From Comamonadaceae bacterium (GTDB taxonomy: Bacteria > Pseudomonadota > Gammaproteobacteria > Burkholderiales > Burkholderiaceae_C), in the NCBI GenBank assembly GCA_007280205.1, contig QYPX01000081.1:1-64000 (forward strand): a stretch of DNA of 64,000 nt, read 5' to 3'. Position numbers and translations under genes: made by a program. Below, piece by piece: positions 1-10,836 of this stretch. How positions within the stretch are numbered: position 1 is the first letter of the stretch; the number at the start of each line of letters is the position of its first letter. Under the pieces are notes generated by a model, which was given only the letters and a program-made list of their open reading frames with translations, ran no database searches and was not told where the DNA came from.

Positions 1-188
1 CACCATCTTCCCAAAAACACAAACTTACGGATTCCAAAAATTTCAACCGGCTCATGCGCCTGGTGAGTGATTCCATGCTCATCTACCGAGCCAGACTTGC
101 GTGTGACCCGCACTAAAACTGTTTTTACACGGCCTGGACCAGGAGCGGTAGTAGGTCAATGTCTGTTTTGGAATGGTTGGGATTTTTT

Positions 189-217
189 GACGTCAGCGAC
201 GTACGGTTGCTGACGTC
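189..217. repeat. Perfect inverted repeat GACGTCAGC-N11-GCTGACGTC upstream of gabT
   Basis: Read directly: 9-bp arms at 189-197 and 209-217, no T-run in terminator orientation. Confidence 0.7.
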
Positions 218-497
218 CTGTGCGGTGTTGGCAAGATTTTAGGGAAATCCCCCATGTTCAATGCGCGCAGGCACAAATAGTTGTACACCGGCGAACAAAC
301 CGCAATCTCCGCAACTCGGAGAATCCTAGTGCACAGTGTTTAGGTTAGGTTGATGGAAGATGCTGAGGCGAACTTGACGCCAATCTCGACGAGACTTGAC
401 CAATTTACGCGCTCGATGGGAACACCATGGCCACCGCCTTGGCTTGCATTTAAAGCTGTGTATGTTCAAAAAATTCTTGATTTGATATTGGAGTGAT

Positions 498-1796
498 ATG
501 CACCGCGAACCGCAACTCAACAATGCCGCCCTGATGGCGCGCCGCCAGACCGCCATCCCCCGCGGCGTGGGCCAAAGCCACGAAGTCTTCATCGCCCGCG
601 GAGAGAACGCTGAGGTTTGGGATGTCGAGGGCAAGCGCTACATCGATTTTGCCGGCGGCATCGCCGTGCTAAATACCGGGCACCGCCATCCGGCCATCAT
701 TGCCGCCGTCAAGTCACAGCTCGACCTCTACACGCACACCTGCTTCCAGGTGCTGGCCTACGAGCCCTACGTTGAACTGGCCGAGCGCATCAACGCGCTG
801 GCACCGGGTAACTTTGCCAAGAAAACCATGTTCCTGAGCACCGGCGCCGAAGCGGTGGAGAACGCCGTCAAGATTGCGCGCTCCTACACCAAGCGCAGCG
901 CCGTCATCGCTTTCACCAGCGGCTACCACGGGCGCACCCTGCTGACGCTGGGCCTGACCGGCAAGGTCGCGCCCTACAAGACCGGCTTTGGCCCGTTCCC
1001 GGGCGAGATCTTCCACGCGCGCTTCCCCGATGCGCTGCACGGCGTGAGCGTCGATGATTCGATCGCCTCGGTCGAGTCGCTGTTCAAGAATGACGTCGAA
1101 GCCAGTCGTGTCGCGGCCATCATCGTTGAGCCGGTGCAGGGCGAAGGCGGCTTCAACGTCGCGCCACCCCAGTTCCTGCAGCGCCTGCGCGCGCTGTGCG
1201 ACCAGCACGGCATCGTCATGATCGCCGACGAAATCCAGACCGGCGCCGGACGCACTGGCAGCTGGTTTGCGATTGAGCAAAGCGGCATCGCACCCGACCT
1301 GATCACCATGGCCAAATCGATGGCCGGCGGTTTCCCGATCTCGGCTGTCGTCGGGCGCGCCGAAGTTATGGATGCACCGGCGGCGGGCGGACTCGGTGGC
1401 ACCTACGCCGGCAGCCCGATGTCGTGCGCAGCGGGTCTGGCCGTGCTCGACATCTTCGAGAAAGAAAACCTGCTTGAGCGCAGCCGGAAGTTGGGCGTGC
1501 GCCTGATGGCCAGCCTCAAAGCCATGGCGACGAAGAACCGCTGCATCGTCGATGTGCGTGGACTCGGTGCCATGGTGGCGATTGAGCTGTGCAAGAACGG
1601 CGACCTGCAGCAACCCGATGCCGACACGACCAAGCGCCTGTGCGCCGAAGCCACGAAGCGCGGTCTGATCCTGCTGTCCTGCGGCACCTACGGCAACGTC
1701 ATCCGTATTTTGGTGCCACTGACCGCCAGCGACGCTATCGTCGATGAAGGCCTGGCCATCATCGATGCGGCGCTCGGCGCGATACAGGAAAACTGA
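498..1796 (+). CDS. gabT: 4-aminobutyrate aminotransferase-type class III PLP aminotransferase
   Basis: 432 aa ORF; motifs FLSTGAEAVENAVKIAR, YHGRT, ADEIQTGAGRTG typical of GabT. Confidence 0.9.
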   Translation: MHREPQLNNAALMARRQTAIPRGVGQSHEVFIARGENAEVWDVEGKRYIDFAGGIAVLNTGHRHPAIIAAVKSQLDLYTHTCFQVLAYEPYVELAERINALAPGNFAKKTMFLSTGAEAVENAVKIARSYTKRSAVIAFTSGYHGRTLLTLGLTGKVAPYKTGFGPFPGEIFHARFPDALHGVSVDDSIASVESLFKNDVEASRVAAIIVEPVQGEGGFNVAPPQFLQRLRALCDQHGIVMIADEIQTGAGRTGSWFAIEQSGIAPDLITMAKSMAGGFPISAVVGRAEVMDAPAAGGLGGTYAGSPMSCAAGLAVLDIFEKENLLERSRKLGVRLMASLKAMATKNRCIVDVRGLGAMVAIELCKNGDLQQPDADTTKRLCAEATKRGLILLSCGTYGNVIRILVPLTASDAIVDEGLAIIDAALGAIQEN

Positions 1797-1797
1797 T

Positions 1798-2091
1798 ATG
1801 ACTACCAGCGATCGCCCGCAGGCTGTCCCGACGCAGCAATTGTCGAATGAGCACTTTATCGTCACCGAATGGCGCTTTGCGCCTGGCGCCGAAACCGGCT
1901 GGCACACGCATGGACACAACTATGTCGTCGTCCCGCAAACCAACGGTGAACTGCTGTTGGAAACACCCGACGGACATATCACAGCGCCGCTTGTCGCCGG
2001 GCAGTCGTATGCCCGCACCATTGGTGTGCGGCACAACGTCATCAACCCGAGCAGTCAGGAGGTGGTGTTCATCGAGATTGAAGCGCGCTAA
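1798..2091 (+). CDS. Small cupin-domain protein
   Basis: ORF frame 1744..2091, ATG at 1798 directly after gabT stop; GWHTHGHNYVVV and GVRHNVIN cupin motifs. Confidence 0.8.
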   Translation: MTTSDRPQAVPTQQLSNEHFIVTEWRFAPGAETGWHTHGHNYVVVPQTNGELLLETPDGHITAPLVAGQSYARTIGVRHNVINPSSQEVVFIEIEAR

Positions 2092-2250
2092 GGTCCGCGC
2101 GCCAGGCTGGCCATTGCGCTGGCACAGCAGGCGACGGTAATTAATAGGCGATCGGCTAGGGAAAACCCGCTGCCTCGGGCATGATTTTTGCTGCATGATG
2201 GGCGGCCCCGAGTCAACCCATTTTTTTGCACCAATTAAAACCAACTAGCG

Positions 2251-3198
2251 ATGTTCAAGCACTACCAAACAACAGAAGTGCCGCAACACCATGAATATGG
2301 CTTCTGGCGGGAAGTGATCGCCAAGAATTACTTCAACCTGCAACTCGATTTTCGGAACAACCAACTTTTCAAAGGCTCGCTTTCGGCTTGGGAACTGGGC
2401 ATGGTCTCGCTCTCCAAACTTGAGTGCAGCGCCTTGCGCTACCAGCGCCTGCGCCAGCATTGTCAGGCTGATGCACCTCAGATTCTTGTGACCGTTCCGC
2501 TGCACAGCGAGGTTGAGTTCTCGCAACTCGGGCGCACCACACGTTGCGCACCGGGTCAGTTCATTCTGGAACACAGTGACGAACCCTATGAATTCAGTCA
2601 CGGCGCCGAAAACGACATGTGGGTCATCAAGGTGCCTGAGAGTGCACTCAAAGCGCGCGTTGGCAACACCAGTCGCTTCTGTGCGCAACACTTCGATACC
2701 ACCCAGGGCATGGGGCTTCTTTTTAGCGACTACCTGCAGCTGATCTCGCGTCACTGCGACAAGCAGCCCAGCGAAGCCGCGCTGGCGCTGATGGGTGTCC
2801 AATTGATCGAACTGCTCGGAACCACTCTGAGGGAAGATTCTTCGGTGCTGCAGTCCTCTGTTTCCGTCGTGCGCAGCGCCCACCTGGCGCGAATTGATGC
2901 CTATGTGCGCGAGAACCTGAGCGATCCGGATCTGACACCTGAACTGCTGGCCGCGCGCCATGGCATATCGGTGCGCTACCTGCATACGTTGTTCACGGAA
3001 ACCGGGCAATCAGTTGCCCAGTGGATTCGTGATCTGCGCCTGCAGCGCGCGCATGAAAAGTTGGTGACAGCGCTGCCTGGCACGTCCATTTCGCAGATCG
3101 CCTATGCCTGTGGCTTCAACGACCAAAGCCAATTCAATCACGCTTTCAAACGCCGTTTCGAGCACTCGCCCGGCGAGCTGCTCAAGCCCCGGCACTAG
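2251..3198 (+). CDS. AraC-family transcriptional regulator (FeaR-like architecture)
   Basis: 315 aa; C-terminal double HTH ending ISQIAYACGFNDQSQFNHAFKRRFEHSPGEL. Confidence 0.9.
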   Translation: MFKHYQTTEVPQHHEYGFWREVIAKNYFNLQLDFRNNQLFKGSLSAWELGMVSLSKLECSALRYQRLRQHCQADAPQILVTVPLHSEVEFSQLGRTTRCAPGQFILEHSDEPYEFSHGAENDMWVIKVPESALKARVGNTSRFCAQHFDTTQGMGLLFSDYLQLISRHCDKQPSEAALALMGVQLIELLGTTLREDSSVLQSSVSVVRSAHLARIDAYVRENLSDPDLTPELLAARHGISVRYLHTLFTETGQSVAQWIRDLRLQRAHEKLVTALPGTSISQIAYACGFNDQSQFNHAFKRRFEHSPGELLKPRH

Positions 3199-3391
3199 CC
3201 CGACGACTCCGGTCGCGATCAGGGTAATCCCCGGTCTGCGGTGCACGCAGACGCAATAAATTGAGCATCCTGGGACAAAGCAAAAAGTCCCTCAAGCCCC
3301 AGAATTTCTCCTGTACAGAGCTTCGTTTCAATTGACTGAAACGACCCATGGATGGCACGCTGTTGGCTCGCGGCGCGCCGAGGAGAAACTG

Positions 3392-5140
3392 ATGGCGAAC
3401 CTGAAAAAAGTCGACCCGATCACGCTGGCTGTGGTGCGCGGTGCGCTGGAAACGACGCAACGCGAAATGACGCTAACGCTGGAGAAGACGGCGCGCTCCA
3501 GCGTCTTCAATGTCGCCCATGACTACAGCAATGCGCTGTTCAATCACCGCGCCGAAATGATTCTGCAGGGGCAGGATATTCCGATCCACCTGGGCAGCCT
3601 GATGCCCGCCATGAAGGCTGTGGCCAACTACTTTGGCGACGACATCGAAGACGGCGATGTGATCTACCACAACGACCCCGTCATGATGGGCAGCCACATT
3701 CTGGACTGCTGCATGTACAAGCCGGTGTTCTATCAGGGCAAACTGGTGTTCTGGAGCGTCTGCAAGGGCCATGTCTCCGACATCGGTGGGCCGGTGCCGG
3801 CCGGCTACAACCCGGACGCAAAAGAGATTTACGCCGAAGGCCTGCGCATACCGCCGGTCAAACTCTGGGCCGCTGGCAAACCGCGCAATGACGTGATCAA
3901 CTTCCTGATGTCCAACGTGCGCTCACGGCGCGACTGGGAAGGCGACCTGCGCGCGCAATACGGTGCCGTGTCGATTGGTGAACGCAATCTGATCGCCCTG
4001 CTCGACAAGTATGGCGTGGAGGAAGTGCAGGCCTGCATTGATGAGCTCCTGAACATGGCAGACCGCACCATGCGCGGCCTCTTCAGCAGCGTTAAGGACG
4101 GCACCTACGAGGCCAGCGCGGTTCTCGAAGACGCTGGCCACGGCCTGGGCGAACTCACCATCACGGCCACTGTCACGGTGCAGGGCGACAACTGCCACAT
4201 CAAGATTCAAAGCCCACCGCAGGTGCCTTACTTCATCAATTCCTACGAGGGCAATTCCTATTCTGGCGTTTACCTCGGCTTGATGATGTTTGCCCGCGTT
4301 GCGCCACCCTACAACGAAGGCCTGTACCGCTGCGTCAGCCTGGACCTCGGACCCAAGGGCACGTTGTGCAACGCAGCCGAACCTGCGCCGCACGTGAACT
4401 GCACCACAACGCCGATGGAGACACTGGCCGACGCCGTGCGTCTGGCGTTGGAGAAGGCTGCCCCGGAGCGTGCTGTAGGTTCCTGGTGTCACTCCAGCGG
4501 CATCAACATTGCCGGGCGCGACACGCGCAACAACGAAGAATACGTGACCATGATTCTGGCCTCGCTGATTGGCGGCGCCGGTGCCACACCGCACCTCGAT
4601 GGCTGGAACGCAGTCGGACCGCAATGCTGCTTTGGCGCTTTAAGCTCGGGCGACATCGAGATCATGGAGTACTCGTACCCGATCCAGATCCACCGCTACG
4701 GCCTGGTGCAAGACAGCGGCGGCGCCGGCTATCACCGCGGCGGTTGCGCCACGGTCTGGGAGGTTGAGCCGCTGGCACACGAGATGACCGCTATCACTTT
4801 CGGCGAAGGTCGCCACTACGGCGCCCTGGGTGCCAATGGCGCCGACAGTGCCCGTCCCGATCTGAAACTGGGCCGCATCGAACGCAAGCACGGCGCTGAG
4901 GTGGTCGATGTGATGCGCAGCAACGCGATTCTGACGATCAAGCCGGGTGACCGGGTCGCCACCACCAACCCTGGAGGCGGCGGCTGGGGCAAACCGCTGG
5001 CGCGCGAAATCGAACGCGTGGTTGATGACGTGCGCAACGGCTACGTTTCGCAGCAGGCAGCAGCCGACGAATACGGTGTGGCAGTGGACGCCAACACCTG
5101 GACCGGAACGCCCTGCGGGCCACGCCTGACCTCCGTCTGA
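3392..5140 (+). CDS. Hydantoinase B / oxoprolinase-type subunit
   Basis: ORF 3332..5140, likely ATG at 3392; DPITLAVVRGALE, GDVIYHNDP, NPGGGGWG motifs of the HyuB family. Confidence 0.92.
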   Translation: MANLKKVDPITLAVVRGALETTQREMTLTLEKTARSSVFNVAHDYSNALFNHRAEMILQGQDIPIHLGSLMPAMKAVANYFGDDIEDGDVIYHNDPVMMGSHILDCCMYKPVFYQGKLVFWSVCKGHVSDIGGPVPAGYNPDAKEIYAEGLRIPPVKLWAAGKPRNDVINFLMSNVRSRRDWEGDLRAQYGAVSIGERNLIALLDKYGVEEVQACIDELLNMADRTMRGLFSSVKDGTYEASAVLEDAGHGLGELTITATVTVQGDNCHIKIQSPPQVPYFINSYEGNSYSGVYLGLMMFARVAPPYNEGLYRCVSLDLGPKGTLCNAAEPAPHVNCTTTPMETLADAVRLALEKAAPERAVGSWCHSSGINIAGRDTRNNEEYVTMILASLIGGAGATPHLDGWNAVGPQCCFGALSSGDIEIMEYSYPIQIHRYGLVQDSGGAGYHRGGCATVWEVEPLAHEMTAITFGEGRHYGALGANGADSARPDLKLGRIERKHGAEVVDVMRSNAILTIKPGDRVATTNPGGGGWGKPLAREIERVVDDVRNGYVSQQAAADEYGVAVDANTWTGTPCGPRLTSV

Positions 5141-5186
5141 ATTGCGCAAGCTCCCAGCCCTCACATTTTTGAAAGAGAAACTCATC

Positions 5187-7259
5187 ATGACTTACCGATT
5201 GGGCGTAGATGCCGGTGGCACTTTTACCGACTTTGTGCTGGCCGATGACAAGGGCAATGTGCACTTGTTCAAATCGACATCAACACCGGAAGACGGCACG
5301 CTGGCCATTGCCGACGGTTTTGCCCAGATTGCAGAGAAACTGGGCCGTCCGATGACCGACATCCTGGCGGAAACCGAACTCTGCGTGAACGGCACTACCG
5401 TGGGCCTGAACGCCTTGATCCAGCACAAGGGCGTCAAGACGGGCCTGATCTGCACTGAAGGCCATGAGGACTCGCTTGAAATACGCCTGGGCCACAAGGA
5501 AGAAGGCTACCGCTACGACGCAGAATACCCACCAGCCAAGATACTGGTCGACCGCCACCTGCGTGTGCCGGTGCGCGAGCGCGTACTGGCCGACGGCAGT
5601 ATCCGCACACCGATGCACGAAGAGGATGTGCGCGCTGCCTGCGAGTTGTTCAAGCGCGAAGGTGTGAAGGCTGTCGCCATCTCCTTCCTGTGGTCGGTGG
5701 CCAACGAGGCGCACGAGCGCCGCGCCGCTGAAATCGTGCGCCAGATGATGCCTGATGTCTACGTCTCGGTCGGCATTGAAGTCTTTCCGCAAATGCGCGA
5801 GTACACACGCACCTCGACCGCTGTCGTCAACGCCTATCTGGGCCCGGTCCTGCAGGCCTACGTTGACCGCATCGACCAGTTTTTCCGTGACAACGGCATC
5901 AAGGTTCCGGTGCGTTACTTTCAGTCCAACGGCGGCATGGCCGCACGCGCGGTGATGATCTCGCGCGCGGTCAACGCTATCAACTCGGGGCCGGCCTCGG
6001 CACCGATGGCCGGCGCGTATGTGACGCAGCCACTGGGTCTGAAGAACTTCATCACCATCGACATGGGCGGCACGTCCTTCGACATCACGCTCACGCACGA
6101 CGGCAAAACCAACATTAACAAGGACATTGATTTCCTGCGCTATCGCGTCGGCACACCGATGATCCAGGTCGAGACCCTCGGTGCGGGCGGTGGCTCGATC
6201 GCCTGGATCGACCAGATGGGTGTTCTCAACATGGGGCCGCAGTCGGCCGGCGCCACCCCCGGTCCGGCCTGTTACCTGCGCGGGGGCACGCTGCCCACCG
6301 TGACCGACGCCAATGTGGCGCTGGGCTACCTCAATCCGGAGTACCTGCTCGGCGGGCGCTTGCCGATCAATGCCGCGGCCTCGCGCCAGGCGATTACCAG
6401 CCACATTGCCGAACCGCTGGGCATCGGCGTGGCCAAGGCCGCTTACGGCATGTTTCAGATCGTCAACAACAACATGGTCAATGGCATCCGGCGCGTCTCG
6501 ATCGAGCGTGGCTACGACCCGCGTGACTTTGCCCTGATTGGCGCCGGCGGTGCCACCGGGCTGCACATCACGGCGCTGGCGCAGGAGATTGGCTGTCGCA
6601 CTGTGCTCGTGCCCAAGCTGGCATCCGGACTGTGCGCATTCGGCCAGATCCTGTCGGACGTGAAATACAACTACATGGCGGCCACGCCAACGCGGTTGGA
6701 CGAGCGCGCCAATCTGGACAAACTCGAAGAGCGCTTCAAAACGCTGGAGAACGAGGCCGTCACGGCCCTACTCGCAGAAGGCATCACACGCGACCTGATC
6801 GCATTCAAGCGCAGCTTGGACATGCGTTACGTGGGACAGGTCCACGAGTGCACGGTCGATATCGGCGACACCGTGGCCAATAGCGCCAACTTGCCGACGA
6901 TCAAACAGAAGTTTCATGACCTGCACAAGCAATTGTTCACGTACAACGAACCTGACAGCCTGGTTGAAATCGTCAACATTGAATCCACCGTTTATGGCAA
7001 GACAGCCTTGTTGCCGCCGCAACTACTGGCCAAGGGTGGCAAGCCCGAGGCAGCCATCAAAGCGCGCCGCGCGATGATATTCAGTGCCGATGGCGGGCCC
7101 ACCGACACGCCAGTCTATGACGGCGAAGCGCTCGGCGCCGGCGATCAGGTGCAGGGGCCAGCGGTAATTGAAGAGCCGACCACCACCATCGTCGTCAACC
7201 CGGGCTGGACTGCGCGCTTGGATGAGAGCGGCAGCTACGTCATCACGTGCGCAGCCTGA
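5187..7259 (+). CDS. Hydantoinase A / oxoprolinase-type ATPase subunit
   Basis: ORF 5142..7259, likely ATG at 5187; RLGVDAGGTFTDFV, DMGGTSFDITL, GAGGGSIAWID. Confidence 0.93.
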   Translation: MTYRLGVDAGGTFTDFVLADDKGNVHLFKSTSTPEDGTLAIADGFAQIAEKLGRPMTDILAETELCVNGTTVGLNALIQHKGVKTGLICTEGHEDSLEIRLGHKEEGYRYDAEYPPAKILVDRHLRVPVRERVLADGSIRTPMHEEDVRAACELFKREGVKAVAISFLWSVANEAHERRAAEIVRQMMPDVYVSVGIEVFPQMREYTRTSTAVVNAYLGPVLQAYVDRIDQFFRDNGIKVPVRYFQSNGGMAARAVMISRAVNAINSGPASAPMAGAYVTQPLGLKNFITIDMGGTSFDITLTHDGKTNINKDIDFLRYRVGTPMIQVETLGAGGGSIAWIDQMGVLNMGPQSAGATPGPACYLRGGTLPTVTDANVALGYLNPEYLLGGRLPINAAASRQAITSHIAEPLGIGVAKAAYGMFQIVNNNMVNGIRRVSIERGYDPRDFALIGAGGATGLHITALAQEIGCRTVLVPKLASGLCAFGQILSDVKYNYMAATPTRLDERANLDKLEERFKTLENEAVTALLAEGITRDLIAFKRSLDMRYVGQVHECTVDIGDTVANSANLPTIKQKFHDLHKQLFTYNEPDSLVEIVNIESTVYGKTALLPPQLLAKGGKPEAAIKARRAMIFSADGGPTDTPVYDGEALGAGDQVQGPAVIEEPTTTIVVNPGWTARLDESGSYVITCAA

Positions 7260-7276
7260 AGCGGGACCTTTAAAGC

Positions 7277-8050
7277 ATGTCTACCAGCCCGGTCGCCAAC
7301 TGCCTGCAGGCCGACGACGTGTCGGTCACCTTTGCCGGGCTGCGCGCGCTCAAGCACGTCAGCCTGCGCCTGGAGCGCGGGCAGATCGTGGGGCTGATCG
7401 GACCCAATGGTGCCGGCAAGACAACCCTGGTCAACGTGCTCACTGGATTCAACGCATTGAACACGGGGCGTGTCCTGCTTGATACAACCGTGCTGCATGG
7501 ACTCACTGCCGACGCCTTTCGGCGCCAGGGTGTGGCACGGACCTTTCAGGGTGGTCGACTGTTTCGCAACCTGAGCGTTCAGGACAACCTGGAGGTCACG
7601 GCAGTCGGCCTAGGCATGTCACGGCGCGCCGCCACGGCAGAGGCGCAGCGCGTTCTGCAGTGGATGGATCTGACGCATCTGGCGGATCGGTTGGCCGGGG
7701 TTCTGCCCTATACGGACGAGCGGCGCGTCGGCATTGCGCGCGCCATCATCGGGCGTCCGGCCTTCCTGCTGCTCGACGAACCGGCCGCCGGCATGAGCGA
7801 GCACGAGGCGGCTGATTTGCGCGCCATCATTGCCCGCATTGCGCAGGAGATTGGCTGCGGCGTTCTGTTGATCGAACACAACGTACGCCTCGTGCTGAGC
7901 ATTTGCAGCTACATCGTGGTGCTCGACACCGGCGAGGTAATCGAGCAGGGGGACCCGGACCGCATTCGCCAAAGCGAGCGCGTGCGTCACGCCTACATGG
8001 GAACGGCAGCCGAAACGGTCGCCGATCCACTGGCGGCGGAGGACGCATGA
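7277..8050 (+). CDS. livG: Branched-chain amino acid-type ABC transporter ATP-binding protein
   Basis: Walker A GPNGAGKTT; LivG-like sequence; next gene overlaps by ATGA. Confidence 0.88.
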   Translation: MSTSPVANCLQADDVSVTFAGLRALKHVSLRLERGQIVGLIGPNGAGKTTLVNVLTGFNALNTGRVLLDTTVLHGLTADAFRRQGVARTFQGGRLFRNLSVQDNLEVTAVGLGMSRRAATAEAQRVLQWMDLTHLADRLAGVLPYTDERRVGIARAIIGRPAFLLLDEPAAGMSEHEAADLRAIIARIAQEIGCGVLLIEHNVRLVLSICSYIVVLDTGEVIEQGDPDRIRQSERVRHAYMGTAAETVADPLAAEDA

Positions 8051-8787
8051 ATCTGCTCGAAATCCATGACCTGAACGTGCGCTATGGCGGCATCACCGCA
8101 CTGCACAAGCTCAGTCTCACGATCAAGGCCGGCGAGACGGTAATGGTCACCGGTCCGAACGGGGCCGGCAAGTCAACGCTGCTCAAGACCATTGCCGGGC
8201 TGGTAAAACCGCAACATGGCAGCGTGGTTTTTGATGGACAACTCATCACCGGTTGCGCGCCGGAAACCATTGCCGCTGCCGGTTTTTCAATGGTGCCCGA
8301 AGGGCGCCAGGTGTTCAACTCGCTAACCGTGCTGGAAAACCTGCGTGTTGGCACCGGTATGCGGCGCAACAAGCTCGCCGTCGCAGCCGATCTCGATTAC
8401 GTGATGGACGTCTTTCCCGTGTTGGGTGAACGCGCCCTGTCGCAGGCCGGCATGCTCTCGGGCGGCCAGCAGCAGATGCTGGTCATTGGCCGCGGCCTGA
8501 TGACAGCGCCCAGGCTGTTGGTCATCGACGAGCCCTCGCTGGGTCTGGCCCCGCTGGTCACCGATCAGGTCTATGAAGCGCTAATGCGCCTGCGTGTCGA
8601 GCGCGATCTGACGCTGCTGATCGTCGAGCAAAGCGCCAGCCGCGCCGTCATGACGGGCGGGCGCATGGTGATGTTGCGCGAGGGCCGCATCGTGCTCGAA
8701 GGCGATCCGCGCGAACTCACTGCGCACCAGATGCAACAGGCCTATTTTGGCTACGAAGATGAACCCGCTACTGAGAGCACGCCATGA
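8047..8787 (+). CDS. livF: Branched-chain amino acid-type ABC transporter ATP-binding protein
   Basis: ORF frame 7903..8787, ATG at 8047; GPNGAGKST, LSGGQQQM signature. Confidence 0.9.
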   Translation: MNLLEIHDLNVRYGGITALHKLSLTIKAGETVMVTGPNGAGKSTLLKTIAGLVKPQHGSVVFDGQLITGCAPETIAAAGFSMVPEGRQVFNSLTVLENLRVGTGMRRNKLAVAADLDYVMDVFPVLGERALSQAGMLSGGQQQMLVIGRGLMTAPRLLVIDEPSLGLAPLVTDQVYEALMRLRVERDLTLLIVEQSASRAVMTGGRMVMLREGRIVLEGDPRELTAHQMQQAYFGYEDEPATESTP

Positions 8788-9698
8788 CCGCCACGCTGCA
8801 ATACCTGTTTGATGCGCTGAGCCTTGGCAGTCTGTACGCCCTGGGCGCGCTGGGCATCGCGCTGATCTTCGGCGTCATGCGGTTGGTCAACTTCGCGCAT
8901 GGCGACGTCATGACCTTCGCCATCTTCATCCTGATCGCGCCCACCACCGAAGCCGTGGCGCCGCTGTGGGTCGGCGCTTGGTCGACACCACTGCTGGTGC
9001 TCACCGTGCTGGTCGCCGGCGCCGCGCTGTCAATCGTCTCTGAGTGGCTGGTATTTCGGCACCTGCGTCATGCCACACCAGCCACCACCATGATGGCGTC
9101 CTTCGCACTTGGCTTTGTGTTGCAAAACACATTGCTGGTACTGCACAGCAGCAGGCCCAAGGCCGTCAATCTGTGGCCGACGCTGAGCATGCCGATGAAC
9201 CTGTGGGGTGCACGCGTGCCGGGGCTGCAGATGCTGATGATCAGCATCACCATGTTGCTGCTGATCGGCCTGGCCTGGATGCTCAAGCGCAGTCGGGTCG
9301 GACTCGAAATGCGGGTCGCTGCCGAGAATTTCGACATGGCGCGCATGCTCGGCGTCAAGGCCAACCGCGTGATCCTAGTGGCGTTCGGTCTGAGCGGGAC
9401 GCTGGCCGCCTTGATCGGCCTACTGATGGTGAGTCAGACCGGCTTAGTCGACATTCGCATGGGCGGGCCGATGATGCTGGTGGCCTTCGTCGCCACTGTG
9501 ATTGGCGGCCTGGGCAGCCTCGGCGGTGCGGTGCTGGGCGGCTTTCTGATTGGCGCCGTCAGCACGGCGCTGCAGGCCTGGCTGCCGCTTGATGCGCGGG
9601 CCTTTCGCGATGCTTTCGTCTATCTGGCGGTGATTTTGCTGTTGCTGTGGCGCCCCGACGGCCTGTTCGTGACCAGTGCAGTCCGGCAACGCGTCTGA
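8784..9698 (+). CDS. livH: Branched-chain amino acid-type ABC transporter permease
   Basis: LivH motif GALGIALIFGVMRLVNFAHGD; ATGA overlap with livF. Confidence 0.9.
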   Translation: MTATLQYLFDALSLGSLYALGALGIALIFGVMRLVNFAHGDVMTFAIFILIAPTTEAVAPLWVGAWSTPLLVLTVLVAGAALSIVSEWLVFRHLRHATPATTMMASFALGFVLQNTLLVLHSSRPKAVNLWPTLSMPMNLWGARVPGLQMLMISITMLLLIGLAWMLKRSRVGLEMRVAAENFDMARMLGVKANRVILVAFGLSGTLAALIGLLMVSQTGLVDIRMGGPMMLVAFVATVIGGLGSLGGAVLGGFLIGAVSTALQAWLPLDARAFRDAFVYLAVILLLLWRPDGLFVTSAVRQRV

Positions 9699-9715
9699 AC
9701 CCGGGTATCAAGGCC

Positions 9716-10768
9716 ATGAACTCATTTTTCCAACGCCATCGCTTGGCCACGCCTCTGGTTCTGTGCCTTGCCCTGCTACTGCTGACAGCGTTGTCGTTCA
9801 CCGGCTCCGCGGGCCTGCAACGAACCGTCACCGAAATGCTGATCCGAATGGTCATGGTGGTGGGGCTGTTCATCTTCGTCGGGCACTCGGGTGTCATGAG
9901 CTTTGGCCACATGGCCTTTGTCGGCATCGGCGCGTATGGCGTAGCTTGGACCACGATGGAGCCGTCCATGAAGCTGATGATGCTGCCGGGCCTGCCTACT
10001 CTGCTGCAGCAGGCCGATCTGCCCTGGGTTGTCGCCACGCTGCTGGGTGCCCTGCTGGCCGCGTTCGTTGCCCTGCTCGCCGGCCATGTGATCCTGCGCT
10101 TGAGTGGCATTGCCGCGTCGATTGCGACTTTCTCGCTGCTGGCCATATTTAACGTCGTCTATTCCAATTGGGACAGTGTTACCGCGGGCGCGAGCTCGAT
10201 TGTTGGCATTCCAACCCCGGTGGAGGGTTGGCAGGCGCTGGCCTTTGCGGTTGTGGCCATCGTGCTGGCGCACCTGCACAGCATTTCGCGCTACGGCCTG
10301 GGTCTGCGTTCGGTGCGAGAGGAACCGATCGCAGCCCTGAGTTGCGGCATCAATGCCTGGCGCCAGTTGCTGGTGGCGTTCGTGCTGAGCGCCTTTGTCT
10401 GCGGCTTGGGCGGCGGACTTGATGCGCAGTTTCTGGGCGTCGTCAACCCGGACGCCTATTACCTCAGCCGCACCTTTACTTGCCTGACCATGCTCGTGAT
10501 TGGCGGTAGCGCCAGCCTCAGCGGTGCAGTGACCGGCGTGATCGTGCTGTCAGCGCTGATCGAATTGCTGGTGCGCTTTGAAGCCGGCGTCACTTTCGGT
10601 GGCATCACGCTGCAACTGCCCACCGGCAGCCAGGAAATTGTGGTCGGTGTTGTCATGGTGCTGATGCTTATTCGTCGCCCGACCGGTTTGATGCGGGGGC
10701 GCGACTGGTTTTGGCCCGCACCCAACGCGAAAGCAAAGGCAAGCCTGAAGGCCCCAAGCAAAAACTGA
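9716..10768 (+). CDS. livM: Branched-chain amino acid-type ABC transporter permease
   Basis: ORF 9647..10768, likely ATG 9716; multi-TM LivM-like, SGVMSFGHMAFVGIGAY. Confidence 0.88.
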   Translation: MNSFFQRHRLATPLVLCLALLLLTALSFTGSAGLQRTVTEMLIRMVMVVGLFIFVGHSGVMSFGHMAFVGIGAYGVAWTTMEPSMKLMMLPGLPTLLQQADLPWVVATLLGALLAAFVALLAGHVILRLSGIAASIATFSLLAIFNVVYSNWDSVTAGASSIVGIPTPVEGWQALAFAVVAIVLAHLHSISRYGLGLRSVREEPIAALSCGINAWRQLLVAFVLSAFVCGLGGGLDAQFLGVVNPDAYYLSRTFTCLTMLVIGGSASLSGAVTGVIVLSALIELLVRFEAGVTFGGITLQLPTGSQEIVVGVVMVLMLIRRPTGLMRGRDWFWPAPNAKAKASLKAPSKN

Positions 10769-10836
10769 ATCCCCCCATCGATCCTGAAGGAATTCGGGAT
10801 CGGCTTTTCCTCAACCGTGACCCAGGAGTCTCCATC

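Noticed and set aside
189-217. Intrinsic terminator call for the inverted repeat
   Set aside because: T-run precedes rather than follows the stem on the plus strand and becomes an A-run after it on the minus strand.
714-1919. 401-aa minus-strand ORF
   Set aside because: Antisense shadow of gabT with no domain signature.
5280-6566. 428-aa minus-strand ORF
   Set aside because: Antisense shadow of hydantoinase A.
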